From Nitrospinota bacterium (GTDB lineage Bacteria; JADFOP01; DATKYB01), in NCBI GenBank assembly GCA_035528715.1, contig DATKYB010000005.1:1-24843 (forward strand): a stretch of DNA of 24,843 nt, given 5' to 3'. Made by a program: the position numbers and the translations under genes. Positions 7,010 to 17,171 of this stretch are shown here, one piece after another. The notes below the pieces were generated by a model. That model was not told the DNA's origin. It worked only from the letters and a program-made list of their open reading frames with translations, and ran no database searches. The number at the start of each line of letters is the position of its first letter. The stretch's first letter is position 1.

Positions 7010-7065
7010 TTAATGATGCTCTTTAAAAATCACCCCTTTTTTATTAATGAATTAAGGGAAATAAG

Positions 7066-8655
7066 ATGAAATGTCCGAAATGTAATTATGTAAGTTTTGA
7101 TTATTTAGATACTTGTAATAAGTGTGGGTATGACCTTGCTGAGTATCGAGAGGAAAGAGGTATAAAGGTAGTCAAACCTGAGCCAATAGATATCTTTGGT
7201 GATAAAGAGAAAAAAGATGAAATTTTACCAGAATCTCCAGAGGTATCAGAGACTTCTGTTGAAGATAAAGCTAAAGAGGAGGAAAAGGAAGCGATAGAGA
7301 TAGAGCCTACTTTAGAGAAAGGTGTTGAGTTAGAAACAAAAAAAGAAAAAGAAGAGGAGAGCATACATGATAAGGCGATAGAGCCTATTGAACTGGAGGA
7401 GCCAGCTGATGAGCTAGAAATTGAAAAAGGTGTTAGTGAGACTGAAAAAAAAGAGGATTTGGGTGGTGATGAGGTTGCAAAGGAGGAAAGGGTCATCGAG
7501 TTAGATGATCTCGAAGGTGATACAGAATTTCTAACAGAGGAAGCCTTATCAGGAATGGAGAAGAAAAGAACAGAAGAAACAGACACTGAGCTAGAAATTG
7601 AAGAAGGTGTTAGTGAGGCTGAAAAAAAAGAGGATTTGGGTGGTGATGAGGTTACAAAGGAGGAAAGGGTCATCGAGTTAGATGATCTCGAAGGTGATAC
7701 AGAATCTTTAACAGAGGAAGCCTTATTAAAAAAGCAAAGGGAAGAAATAGAGGAATCAGCTCCTGAAGAACAAGAGGAAAAAGAAGAATCTCCTCCCGAA
7801 AAAAAAGATGAGCCTGGCAGTGATTCAGAGATTGAAAAAAGCGACAATCCAGGTGAAGGAGATCATAAGAAGGGTAATGAGGATAGAGAAACTAAAGATG
7901 TTTCCAAAGGAGGGGAGGTTGGAAATGATTCAGGGCCTCTGGTAGAGGAAGATTTGCCAGAGCAGGAAAAGGAAGAAAAAGGAGACCAAGAGAACACGAC
8001 TAAAAAAGATGATGAAGAGTCCATAAAAAAAAAAGACTTAGAAGAGACGACAGAAGCTAAAGATAACATTCCTGACAAAACAGAAGAGATCCAGGAAAAA
8101 GAATCAGAAGAGCAGGATAAAAAAACTGATCCACTTGCTTTGGAAGAGAAAGCAGAAGGTGCTGAAGAAGCAAAAACTGAGGATGAATCAAAGGGGGAGG
8201 GGGAGAAGGCTGATTTTAAAAACAGGCTTTTAGCAAATATTTTTGACCTTTGTCTTTTGGGTCTAATTAATATTATATTTATCTTCTTATCCCTTTTTAC
8301 AATTGTGGGATGGGACCTTGTATTTTCTGATTTCTTTTCAATAGCCCTTCTAGGTTCACAATTTTCGTTTTCTAAGTTGACGTTTATATTTATATTTCTT
8401 TTGATTTTTACGGGTTATTTTGTCTATTTTCTGTGGCGAGATGGGCAGACGATTGGAAAGATATTATTAAAGGTGAGAGTTGTTTCTGTTGATGGACAAC
8501 CCCTAACCTTAAAGAAGGCCCTCCTAAGGAGTTTTTCTTATCTTGCCTCCATACTTACTTTAGGTATAGGGTTTTTTTGGATAAAGTTTGATAAGAACAA
8601 TGAGGCATGGTATGACAGGATTTCCAAGACCCATGTAGTGAAGCTCTATTCTTGA
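7066..8655 (+). CDS. Zinc-ribbon / acidic low-complexity / RDD-domain membrane protein
   Basis: A 529-residue three-part protein. Residues 1-24 form a zinc ribbon with two CxxC pairs (C3/C6 and C17/C20). Residues about 30-380 are an extremely Glu/Lys-rich, probably disordered linker with an internal tandem duplication. Residues about 381-529 are an RDD domain with hydrophobic helices, the RLLANIFD start motif, WRDGQTIGK, and WYDRISKT near the end. RDD proteins are membrane proteins of mostly unknown role, some linked to ion or osmolyte exchange. No signal peptide precedes the ribbon, so ribbon and linker should be cytoplasmic. A Shine-Dalgarno AAGGGA precedes the ATG by six bases. The next gene starts 69 bp later. 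The long Ser-rich open frame on the opposite strand (7101-7847) is only a mirror of the GAA/GAG-rich codons. Confidence 0.85.
   Translation: MKCPKCNYVSFDYLDTCNKCGYDLAEYREERGIKVVKPEPIDIFGDKEKKDEILPESPEVSETSVEDKAKEEEKEAIEIEPTLEKGVELETKKEKEEESIHDKAIEPIELEEPADELEIEKGVSETEKKEDLGGDEVAKEERVIELDDLEGDTEFLTEEALSGMEKKRTEETDTELEIEEGVSEAEKKEDLGGDEVTKEERVIELDDLEGDTESLTEEALLKKQREEIEESAPEEQEEKEESPPEKKDEPGSDSEIEKSDNPGEGDHKKGNEDRETKDVSKGGEVGNDSGPLVEEDLPEQEKEEKGDQENTTKKDDEESIKKKDLEETTEAKDNIPDKTEEIQEKESEEQDKKTDPLALEEKAEGAEEAKTEDESKGEGEKADFKNRLLANIFDLCLLGLINIIFIFLSLFTIVGWDLVFSDFFSIALLGSQFSFSKLTFIFIFLLIFTGYFVYFLWRDGQTIGKILLKVRVVSVDGQPLTLKKALLRSFSYLASILTLGIGFFWIKFDKNNEAWYDRISKTHVVKLYS
7411..7737 (+). repeat. In-frame tandem duplication within the RDD protein
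   Basis: Two copies start at 7411 and 7588 (period 177 bp, 59 codons). About 150 bp of each is nearly identical in DNA, and the remaining 27 bp of the first unit is a divergent spacer. Each copy encodes ELEIE-GVSE, EKKEDLGGDEV, KEERVIELDDLEGDTE and LTEEAL. High DNA identity suggests a recent duplication. Confidence 0.9.
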
Positions 8656-8724
8656 ACAAGAGATAGGATACAATCAATTCAACATTTACAAGAAAACTCA
8701 ATAAGCAACTGAAAGGAATAGCAT

Positions 8725-9864
8725 ATGGAAAAACATTATCTATTTTCTCCAGGGCCTACACCGGTTCCACCTAATGTACTGAGAGAGATGTCCCGTCCTA
8801 TTATCCACCACAGAACCCCTGAATTTGAAGAGATTCTTTGTCAAGCTATCGATGATTTAAAATATGTCTTTCAGACTCAAAATGACGTTATCATTTTTGC
8901 CTCTTCTGGCACCGGGGGTATGGAGGCAGCGGTTTCAAATTTCTTGTCTAAAGGTGATAAAGCTATTTCAGTGAGAGGAGGAAAATTTGGAGAGAGGTGG
9001 TCTGAGATATGTGAAAACTACGGTGTTGATGTTGAGAATATTGATGTTGAGTGGGGAGAGGCTGTAGACCCTCAGATTATTGCTAATATCTTAAAGAATA
9101 ATAATCGTATCAAGGCTGTTTTTACGCAGGCGTGTGAGACATCGACAGGCGTTGCTCATGATATAAAAACAATCGCTGAGACTGTAAAAAGTTATCCCAA
9201 TACACTCATGGTCGTCGATGCGATAACAGCTCTTGGGGTTTATGATATACCAACAGATAAATGGGGCCTCGATGTCGTTATAACCGGTTCTCAGAAGGCG
9301 TTAATGTTGCCTCCGGGGTTGGCAATGGTGAGCGTAAGCAAAAAAGCATGGGAATTTTACGAGAAATCTGATCTCCCAAAGTTTTATTTCGATCTCAAAA
9401 AAGAGAGGGATTCTCTTAAGAAAAAACAGAGTGCTTATACTCCCGCTGTCTCTATGATAATGGGTTTAAAAGAGGCCCTGTCAGATATAAAAAAGGAGGG
9501 TCTAAAAAAGGTTTTTGAGAGACATGAGAGACTGGCAAGAGCTACAAGGGCTGCTATGGAGGCAATCGGATTGGAGCTCTTTGCTAAAGATAATCCAAGC
9601 AATTCTGTTACTGCGGTAAAGGTGCCTGATGGAATTGATGGGTCATCGATTACAAAGATTTTAAGCAAAGATTATGGCATTACCATAGTAGGCGGACAGT
9701 CTCAGGCTAAGGGTAAAATTTTTAGGATATCTCATATGGGTTATGTGGATGCCTTTGATATATTAACGGTAATTTCTGCTGTTGAAATGGTTCTCAAAAG
9801 ATTGGGATATGATGTTTCCCTAGGAAAAGGTGTCGGGGCAGCACAAAAGTTTTTTATAGGATAA
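8725..9864 (+). CDS. Class V aminotransferase, serine-pyruvate/alanine-glyoxylate type
   Basis: A 379-residue PLP-dependent aminotransferase of fold type I. It begins with the family motif LFSPGPTPVP, has SGTGGMEA (61-68) in the cofactor-binding region, VVDAITALG (163-171), and the Schiff-base lysine K191 in TGSQKALMLPPG. The C-terminal domain has the GGQ-x-x-x-KGKIFRISHMG region. The family covers serine-pyruvate, alanine-glyoxylate and serine-glyoxylate aminotransferases. serA follows after only 15 bp, so here it probably supplies the transamination step of serine synthesis (phosphohydroxypyruvate to phosphoserine) or a serine-linked exchange; this is an inference from context. The Shine-Dalgarno AAGGAA lies about seven bases before the ATG. 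Confidence 0.88.
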   Translation: MEKHYLFSPGPTPVPPNVLREMSRPIIHHRTPEFEEILCQAIDDLKYVFQTQNDVIIFASSGTGGMEAAVSNFLSKGDKAISVRGGKFGERWSEICENYGVDVENIDVEWGEAVDPQIIANILKNNNRIKAVFTQACETSTGVAHDIKTIAETVKSYPNTLMVVDAITALGVYDIPTDKWGLDVVITGSQKALMLPPGLAMVSVSKKAWEFYEKSDLPKFYFDLKKERDSLKKKQSAYTPAVSMIMGLKEALSDIKKEGLKKVFERHERLARATRAAMEAIGLELFAKDNPSNSVTAVKVPDGIDGSSITKILSKDYGITIVGGQSQAKGKIFRISHMGYVDAFDILTVISAVEMVLKRLGYDVSLGKGVGAAQKFFIG

Positions 9865-9879
9865 GAGAGGGCAAATAAA

Positions 9880-11460
9880 ATGAAGATCTTAGTAAGCGAC
9901 AATATATCTGAGAAGGGACTAAAGATATTGCGAAGTGAGAAAGACCTGAATATTGTTGTCAAGACAGATCTGAGCCACGACGATCTGTTAAAGGAGATCA
10001 AAGATTATGATGGCTTGATAATCAGAAGCGCTACAGAGGTTAAAGAGGATGTTATCGAATCAGCCGAAAAACTCAGGATAATTGGAAGGGCTGGAATAGG
10101 TATGGATAACGTAGATCTAGAGGCAGCGAGCAAAAAGGGGATCATTGTCATGAATACCCCTGGAGGAAATACAATAACCACTGCCGAACATGCCATCGCA
10201 ATGATGTTAGCTATCTCTCGCAACATCCCTCAGGCAAACGCATCGATGAAAGAGGGAAAATGGGAAAAAAAGAAGTTTACAGGTGTTGAGGTTTTCCGAA
10301 AGACCCTTGGCATCATTGGATTAGGAAGGATAGGGGCTATTGTTGCTCAGAAAGCACAGGGTTTGGGGATGAATGTTCTTGGAAATGACCCCTATATTTC
10401 AGAAGAAAGAGCTAAAGAAGTGGGTGTGAAGAAGGTTGAGTTGAAAGAGCTCTTAAAGAACTCTGATTATATAACATTACATTGCTCAAAGTCAGATGAT
10501 ACAGTAAATCTGATTGGAAAGGAAGAGTTCTCTCTTATGAAAGATGGTGTAAGGATCATCAACTGTGCAAGAGGTGGACTTATTGATGAAAATGCCCTTT
10601 ATGAGGCGATCAAAGATGGTAAGGTTGCCGGTGCTGCTCTGGATGTCTTTGAGAAAGAGCCTCCCAAAGAAAATCCTTTATTATCCCTCGATTCTGTTAT
10701 CACTACCCCCCATTTAGGAGCGTCAACAGGAGAGGCACAGGAAAATGTGGCTATTGATATTGCCAACCAAATAGTTGATTTTTTCAAAAGTGGTCAAGTC
10801 AAGAATGCCGTGAATGTTCCCTCTCTTGACTACGAACTATTAATAAAGATAGAGCCCTATCTAAACCTAGCAGAAAAACTAGGTTCCTTTCAGGCCCAAA
10901 TGGTTGAGGGCGGTATTAAAGAAGTTGTCATTAAATACCATGGTGAAATCGTCAATCTTGGAGTCAAGCCGATCACGAATAGCGTTCTCAAAGGTCTCCT
11001 TCAGGTCTTTTTACAAAACAGGGTCAATGTCGTAAATGCCCCTTATTTGGCTAAAGAGAGGGGAATAGAGGTTGTAGAAAGTACCAGCACCGAGACAGAA
11101 GATTATGCAAATCTAATAATTCTGGAAGTAAAGACAGATAAGACAAAGGGTACGGTTGGAGGTACGATATACGGCAAGAGAGATCCAAGAATCGTAAAGA
11201 TAGATAATTACAGGTTAGAAGCTGTTCCATCAGGACACATGATGGTCTTTTCTAATAAGGATGTTCCAGGGATGATAGGGAAAATAGGGACTATTTTAGG
11301 GGAAAATAATATCAATATTGCTGGGATGCAACTGGGAAGGGTTGCTCCAAAAGGAGATGCTGTTTCAGTGGTCAATGTGGATTCTCCAGTACCTGAAGAG
11401 GTGCTCAATGAGATAAGAAGCCTGCCTTATATTTTCTATGCTAAGATGATTCGGTTATAA
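9880..11460 (+). CDS. serA: D-3-phosphoglycerate dehydrogenase
   Basis: A 526-residue long-form SerA, which oxidises 3-phosphoglycerate to 3-phosphohydroxypyruvate, the first step of serine synthesis. The NAD-binding domain shows GLGRIG (147-152). Catalytic residues are R231 (NCARGG), E260 (DVFEKEPP) and H278 (TPHLGAST). A middle allosteric substrate-binding domain (about 315-440) and a C-terminal ACT domain (about 452-526, with DVPGMIGKIGTILGENNINIA) are both present, as in the long-form enzymes of Bacillus and Mycobacterium; the ACT domain is a likely site of feedback by serine. It is the second gene of the aminotransferase-serA pair and has a Shine-Dalgarno GAGAGG upstream. Confidence 0.96.
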   Translation: MKILVSDNISEKGLKILRSEKDLNIVVKTDLSHDDLLKEIKDYDGLIIRSATEVKEDVIESAEKLRIIGRAGIGMDNVDLEAASKKGIIVMNTPGGNTITTAEHAIAMMLAISRNIPQANASMKEGKWEKKKFTGVEVFRKTLGIIGLGRIGAIVAQKAQGLGMNVLGNDPYISEERAKEVGVKKVELKELLKNSDYITLHCSKSDDTVNLIGKEEFSLMKDGVRIINCARGGLIDENALYEAIKDGKVAGAALDVFEKEPPKENPLLSLDSVITTPHLGASTGEAQENVAIDIANQIVDFFKSGQVKNAVNVPSLDYELLIKIEPYLNLAEKLGSFQAQMVEGGIKEVVIKYHGEIVNLGVKPITNSVLKGLLQVFLQNRVNVVNAPYLAKERGIEVVESTSTETEDYANLIILEVKTDKTKGTVGGTIYGKRDPRIVKIDNYRLEAVPSGHMMVFSNKDVPGMIGKIGTILGENNINIAGMQLGRVAPKGDAVSVVNVDSPVPEEVLNEIRSLPYIFYAKMIRL

Positions 11461-11494
11461 TTTTATTTCAATTTGATCTTTTTTAATTAATTGC

Positions 11495-11523
11495 TTGATT
11501 TGGGAAGATTTTTTTGTTTTAAT
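11495..11523 (+). promoter_or_regulatory. Candidate sigma70-type promoter for purA
   Basis: TTGATT (11495-11500) and TTTAAT (11518-11523) are 17 bp apart in the 105-bp gap before purA. Transcription would start near 11530. It suggests purA/pilT are transcribed separately from serA; the match is moderate and the region is T-rich. Confidence 0.35.
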
Positions 11524-11544
11524 GATTTGCTTTTTCATAGATAA

Positions 11545-12843
<1,299 letters not shown>

Positions 12844-12877
12844 TTTTTTTGATTTTGGATAATAAGAGAAGTTGAGA

Positions 12878-13942
12878 ATGCATATAGACCAGTTTTTGAA
12901 ATCCATGGTAAAAGAGAATGTTTCCGATCTTCATTTTAAGGTCGGCAGCCCTCCAAAAGTAAGATTGGACGGGGAGTTGATACCTGTTAAATATAAGAAC
13001 CTTACACCTGAGGATACCCAATCCCTTGCTTTCAGTATGATGGATGAAAGGCAAAAAGAGTTTTTCAATAAGAAGCATGAGTTAGATTTTTCCTATAGTT
13101 TATCAGGAGTGGCAAGGTTTCGAGTTAATGTGTTTAAACAGAGGGGTGCTTTTGCTATCGTTATGAGAATCATTCCTACAGAGATACCTACAATAGAGCA
13201 ATTGAAGCTACCTGGAATTATCAAAAAGATAGCCTTAGAACCGAGAGGAATGATATTGGTTACAGGGGTAACAGGAAGTGGAAAATCAACGACCCTTGCC
13301 TCTATGATTAATTTTATCAATTCTATCAAGAAGGCCCATATCATAACAATTGAAGATCCTATTGAGTTTGTCTATTCAGATAATTTAAGCTCTGTCAATC
13401 AGAGAGAAATCGGATCTGATACCGATTCTTTTGCTGATGCCCTAAGAGCAGCGTTGAGGCAAGATCCTGATGTTATTCTTGTGGGAGAGATGAGGGATAC
13501 AGAGACGATAAGTGTGGCTATTAAGGCTGCGGAAACAGGTCATTTAGTTTTTAGTACATTGCATACCACTGATGCCAAAGGAACCGTGACAAGAATTATT
13601 GATACCTTTCCACCCCATCAGCAACAGCAAATCAGATATCAATTATCCGATAACATTAAAGGAGTCATTTCACAAAGGCTTCTTCCCTTAAAGGATGGCG
13701 GAGGCAGAATCGTTGCTGCAGAGATTATGGTTTCCACATCTACGATTAGAAATTGTATTGAAGAGCCAGAAAAGACAGGACAGATCAAAGATATCATTGA
13801 GGCTGGAAGGTCGCAATATAGCAGCCAATCTTTTGATCAGCATCTCACAGAGTTATACAAAAATGGATTGATAACGATGGAAGTTGCAGTTGAAAATTCC
13901 ACTAACCCCAGTGATTTTCAAAGATCCCTGCAATTTGATTGA
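12878..13942 (+). CDS. pilT: Type IV pilus retraction ATPase PilT
   Basis: A 354-residue PilT-type secretion ATPase that drives depolymerisation of type IV pili at the inner membrane. It has the N-terminal PAS-like domain (1-100, with SDLHFKVG), Walker A GVTGSGKST (130-138), the Asp box ITIEDPIEF (156-164), Walker B region DPDVILVGEMRD (196-207), the His box GHLVFSTLHT (221-230), and STIRNCI near 288-294, equivalent to the AIRNLI motif needed for retraction. I start it at the ATG at 12878: the in-frame TTG two codons earlier lies almost on top of the GAGAAG Shine-Dalgarno. No other pilus gene is in the window. It is convergent with ridA, only six bases apart. Confidence 0.93.
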   Translation: MHIDQFLKSMVKENVSDLHFKVGSPPKVRLDGELIPVKYKNLTPEDTQSLAFSMMDERQKEFFNKKHELDFSYSLSGVARFRVNVFKQRGAFAIVMRIIPTEIPTIEQLKLPGIIKKIALEPRGMILVTGVTGSGKSTTLASMINFINSIKKAHIITIEDPIEFVYSDNLSSVNQREIGSDTDSFADALRAALRQDPDVILVGEMRDTETISVAIKAAETGHLVFSTLHTTDAKGTVTRIIDTFPPHQQQQIRYQLSDNIKGVISQRLLPLKDGGGRIVAAEIMVSTSTIRNCIEEPEKTGQIKDIIEAGRSQYSSQSFDQHLTELYKNGLITMEVAVENSTNPSDFQRSLQFD

Positions 13943-13948
13943 TTCCAA

Positions 13949-14332
13949 TCATTCGATATAGGCAATAAGATCTACTTCAATAGCTACCCCCTTTGGCAAA
14001 TCAGAGACCTCAACACAGGAACGAGCCGGTTTACTCTTTTTAAAATACTTCTTAAATATCGTATTCATATCATCAAAATCCTTAAGATTTTTCAGAAATA
14101 CCGTTACCTTAATAACCTTTTCTAATGAAGAACCACAGGATTCCAAAATACCTTTGAGATTTTCTAAGACTCGCTGAGATTGGATTTTGATATCCCCCTT
14201 TATTGTTTCATTGGTTACAGGATCAAGGGGGATCTGGCCTGAGGTAAAGATAAAATTATCAATTCTGATTGCCTGTTCATAAGGTCCAATAGCTAAAGGG
14301 GCTTTGTCGGTTTTTATAACATCTTTTTTCAT
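13949..14332 (-). CDS. ridA: RidA family reactive enamine/imine deaminase
   Basis: A 127-residue YjgF/YER057c/UK114 protein. RidA hydrolyses reactive enamine and imine intermediates released by PLP enzymes such as threonine dehydratase and so protects other PLP enzymes. Signature residues are present: FTSGQIPLDP (29-38), the substrate-binding arginine R104 in PARSCVEV with C106, and E119 in IEVDLIAY. The length is normal. It is the last gene of the minus-strand cluster and begins 10 bp after trkH, with Shine-Dalgarno AGAGGGA. Confidence 0.95.
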   Translation of the reverse strand: MKKDVIKTDKAPLAIGPYEQAIRIDNFIFTSGQIPLDPVTNETIKGDIKIQSQRVLENLKGILESCGSSLEKVIKVTVFLKNLKDFDDMNTIFKKYFKKSKPARSCVEVSDLPKGVAIEVDLIAYIE

Positions 14333-14342
14333 TCCATCCCTC

Positions 14343-15785
14343 TTATTTTTTCCAGAATTCAGGGATAAAAAAGATCAGGACTGTGTAGATTTCTAATCGG
14401 CCTATGAGCATGCATAAGGAAAGAAGCCATTTTCCTAAGAATGGAATATGGGCATAGTTATCTGTTGGCCCAACCATACCGAGACCAGGACCCACATTTC
14501 CTATGGTCGCTGCTACAGAGGATATAGCAGTAATCATATCCAAACCAAGCAGTGCCATAAAGAGAGACGAAACCACAAAGACAGCCATATATAATAAAAA
14601 GAATCCCAAAACTCCCTGCAATATATCCTCGGAGACCATTTTATCTCTTATTTTTATACTTATAATGGCCCTTGGATGAATGAGTTTGTAGAGTTCATAA
14701 TAGGCATATTTAATGAGCAAAAGGATTCTAATATTTTTAATAGATCCACCAGTTGAACCAGCGCATCCACCTATAAACATTAAGAGGAGAAGGGTATATT
14801 GAGAAAATTGAGGCCAAAGCTCAAAATCGGCTGTACCATATCCAGTAGTGGTAACAATAGATACAACCTGAAAAGAGCCATAGCGAATGGCATCAGTCAG
14901 TGGTTTCTGGGCAGAGAATTTAAGATTAATTACTACCAGCGTAATAAAAAAGCCAACAACTCCTAAGTAAAAAAGAAATTCTGTATCCTTAAAAAAGGAT
15001 TTCAGATTTCCTTTTAGCATTTGATAGTGTAAGGCAAAGTTAATGCCCGCCATAAACATAAATAGGGTGATAACGGCATCAAAGTAAGGGCTATTAAAGG
15101 CTCCGATACTTGCATCTTTTGTAGAGAAACCTCCAGTGGCCATTGTTGTAAAGGTATGGTTCAAAGCATCAAATAAAGACATGCCACCGAGAAGTAATAA
15201 GAGGGTTTCTGTTGCAGATATAATAACATACACCATCCATAAAAGCCTTGCTGTATCCTTAATCCTTGGTGTAAGCCTGTCTTGTGAAGGCCCTGGCACC
15301 TCGGCTTTAAAGAGCTGCATTCCTCCAACACGCAATGCAGGAAGAATAGCAATAGAGAGAACAATGATGCCCATCCCACCTAACCATTGAGTTAAACTCC
15401 TCCAGACGAGGATGCCATGGGGTTGTTTTTCTATATTGGCAAGAACAGTAGCACCAGTAGTGGTAAAACCAGACATAGCCTCAAAAAAGGCATCTGTGAA
15501 GTTATTAAAAGTACCAAAAAAGAGAAAAGGGAGGCTCCCAAAGAGAGCTGCTGAGATCCAACCAAAAGTTACAATAGCAAATCCATCTTTTATTCCTATA
15601 TCACCCTCTTCCTTGCTTGAATAAGATACAATCAGACCCAGAAAAATACATATCATTGAGGAATAGACGAGTGAGAAGAGATCTCCATCTTGGTAGTAGA
15701 GGGAAATAGCGATAGGTAGCAGCATGGATAGTCCAACACCTACGATAACGATTCCGAGAACATAAACGACCAGTCGTATATTCAT
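14343..15785 (-). CDS. trkH: Trk/Ktr-type potassium uptake channel subunit TrkH
   Basis: A 480-residue polytopic membrane protein, the ion-conducting subunit of Trk potassium uptake. Four M-P-M repeats are evident, each with a selectivity-filter glycine: TTTGAT (108-113), TMATGGF (214-220), VTTTGYG (311-317) and ATIGNVGPG (426-434). The segment GGCAGSTGGSIK (339-350) matches the intramembrane gating loop of repeat 3. The length is typical of TrkH. It follows trkA by nine bases, as expected for subunits of one complex, and is followed by ridA. Its own Shine-Dalgarno is weak, which suggests translational coupling to trkA. Confidence 0.96.
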   Translation of the reverse strand: MNIRLVVYVLGIVIVGVGLSMLLPIAISLYYQDGDLFSLVYSSMICIFLGLIVSYSSKEEGDIGIKDGFAIVTFGWISAALFGSLPFLFFGTFNNFTDAFFEAMSGFTTTGATVLANIEKQPHGILVWRSLTQWLGGMGIIVLSIAILPALRVGGMQLFKAEVPGPSQDRLTPRIKDTARLLWMVYVIISATETLLLLLGGMSLFDALNHTFTTMATGGFSTKDASIGAFNSPYFDAVITLFMFMAGINFALHYQMLKGNLKSFFKDTEFLFYLGVVGFFITLVVINLKFSAQKPLTDAIRYGSFQVVSIVTTTGYGTADFELWPQFSQYTLLLLMFIGGCAGSTGGSIKNIRILLLIKYAYYELYKLIHPRAIISIKIRDKMVSEDILQGVLGFFLLYMAVFVVSSLFMALLGLDMITAISSVAATIGNVGPGLGMVGPTDNYAHIPFLGKWLLSLCMLIGRLEIYTVLIFFIPEFWKK

Positions 15786-15794
15786 ATTGAATCT

Positions 15795-17147
15795 TTAGCC
15801 TTCGAATAGTTTTTCGATACTTGATATCGCTGAGGGGATTGCAAAGATAATGACCCTGTCATCTGGTTGAATAATATCGTCGCCAATAGGGATAAATACA
15901 TCTTTTCCATGAACAATGGCTCCAATGAGTGCACCGGATGGAAGTTTTAATTTCTTTAAAGGGGTATTGATAATCTTAGAGAAAGGAGGTGCCACCATTT
16001 CTAGGGTTTCTGCCTGAGTCTCAGAGATAGTAGCTAAAGAGAGAATTCTTCCTCTTCTTACATATTTTAATATCGCATCGGCGGTAAATTGTTTTGGACT
16101 TATAGGCGCATCGATACCTACGGATGGTAGTAAAGGGAAATATTCCTTCTTATTGATTATGGCCATTGTGGTTTTGACCTTATGGTGTTTTGCTAACAGA
16201 GATGTTAAAAGATTTGTTTCTTCGTCGTTTGTGGCCGCAATGAATATATCTGTATCTTTTATCCCTTCTTGTACTAATAGGTCTTCGTCTCGTCCATCTC
16301 CATTCAAAACAAGAATATTTTCTGATTGAGATACAAGAAGCTGACATTTGTCTTTATCTTTTTCAATGAGGGTGATGGAAAGATCTTCTTTTTCTAGGGT
16401 AAGGGCAATCGTACGGCCTAATCTTCCACCACCAACGATGATGATCCTTTTGTTAATTTGATTGGGTGTTTTTCCCAAGAGGCGAAGAATAGATTCAGTT
16501 GATTCTGATTTCGCAATAACAAACAATTGATCGTCAACGTTAATCTTTTCGTTTCCTTTTGGAATAATCAATGACTCATTTCTTATGATTGCCACAACTA
16601 AAAAAGAGATATCAGGAGAAAAGTCTCTAAGCTCCTTTAAGGTCTTGTTTGTTATAGGGGCATCCTGATTAACTTTAAATCCGATGAGTTTTACCAGACC
16701 ATCGGCAAAATCAAAAAGATTTGTAGCCCCTGGCATTTTTATCAGAGACTTAATCTCTTGAGCGATGATTTGATCAGGGTTGATGAGGAGATCAATTCCG
16801 AATTTATCATGAGGAATGAAAAAGTTTTTGGCAGATAATTCAGGATTTCTTATTCGAGCAATCTTTAGGGGAACATCATATTCCTTGGCCAATAGACAGG
16901 CTACGATATTCGTTTCATCAACATCTGTTACAGCGATGAGCATTTTTGTCTCTTTAATACCCGCTTCTTCCAAAACCATAGGACTGATAGCATCTGAGCG
17001 AATTATCTGAGCATCTACAGAGCTGCTCATAAATTCTTTTACAATTTCTTCATTCTTTTCGATGATTAAGACGTCATTGTTTTCTTTTGATAAAATATCC
17101 GCTATGCTCGATCCAACCTCTCCAGCACCTATTATGATTACTCTCAA
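15795..17147 (-). CDS. trkA: Trk potassium uptake regulatory subunit TrkA
   Basis: A 450-residue cytoplasmic protein with two tandem RCK units, the NAD(H)/nucleotide-binding ring that gates TrkH. Rossmann motifs are GAGEVG (7-12) with acidic E30, and GGGRLG (239-244) with E262. Each is followed by a TrkA-C domain (about 140-215 and 370-450). The start codon is TTG, supported by the family's usual start (MRVIIIGAG) and a GAGAGG Shine-Dalgarno seven bases upstream. It lies 24 bp after the DUF4416 gene and 9 bp before trkH. Confidence 0.96.
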   Translation of the reverse strand: MRVIIIGAGEVGSSIADILSKENNDVLIIEKNEEIVKEFMSSSVDAQIIRSDAISPMVLEEAGIKETKMLIAVTDVDETNIVACLLAKEYDVPLKIARIRNPELSAKNFFIPHDKFGIDLLINPDQIIAQEIKSLIKMPGATNLFDFADGLVKLIGFKVNQDAPITNKTLKELRDFSPDISFLVVAIIRNESLIIPKGNEKINVDDQLFVIAKSESTESILRLLGKTPNQINKRIIIVGGGRLGRTIALTLEKEDLSITLIEKDKDKCQLLVSQSENILVLNGDGRDEDLLVQEGIKDTDIFIAATNDEETNLLTSLLAKHHKVKTTMAIINKKEYFPLLPSVGIDAPISPKQFTADAILKYVRRGRILSLATISETQAETLEMVAPPFSKIINTPLKKLKLPSGALIGAIVHGKDVFIPIGDDIIQPDDRVIIFAIPSAISSIEKLFEG

Positions 17148-17171
17148 AATATATCCTCTCTTTTTATTTGA

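Noticed and set aside
7101-7847. Long minus-strand open frame of 248 codons, Ser-rich
   Set aside because: It is the reverse complement of the GAA/GAG/AAA-rich acidic linker of the RDD protein, which automatically yields Ser/Phe codons. The plus-strand product has recognisable domains at both ends.
12872-12877. TTG start for pilT two codons upstream of the ATG
   Set aside because: It would place the start one base from the GAGAAG ribosome site; the ATG at 12878 has proper spacing.
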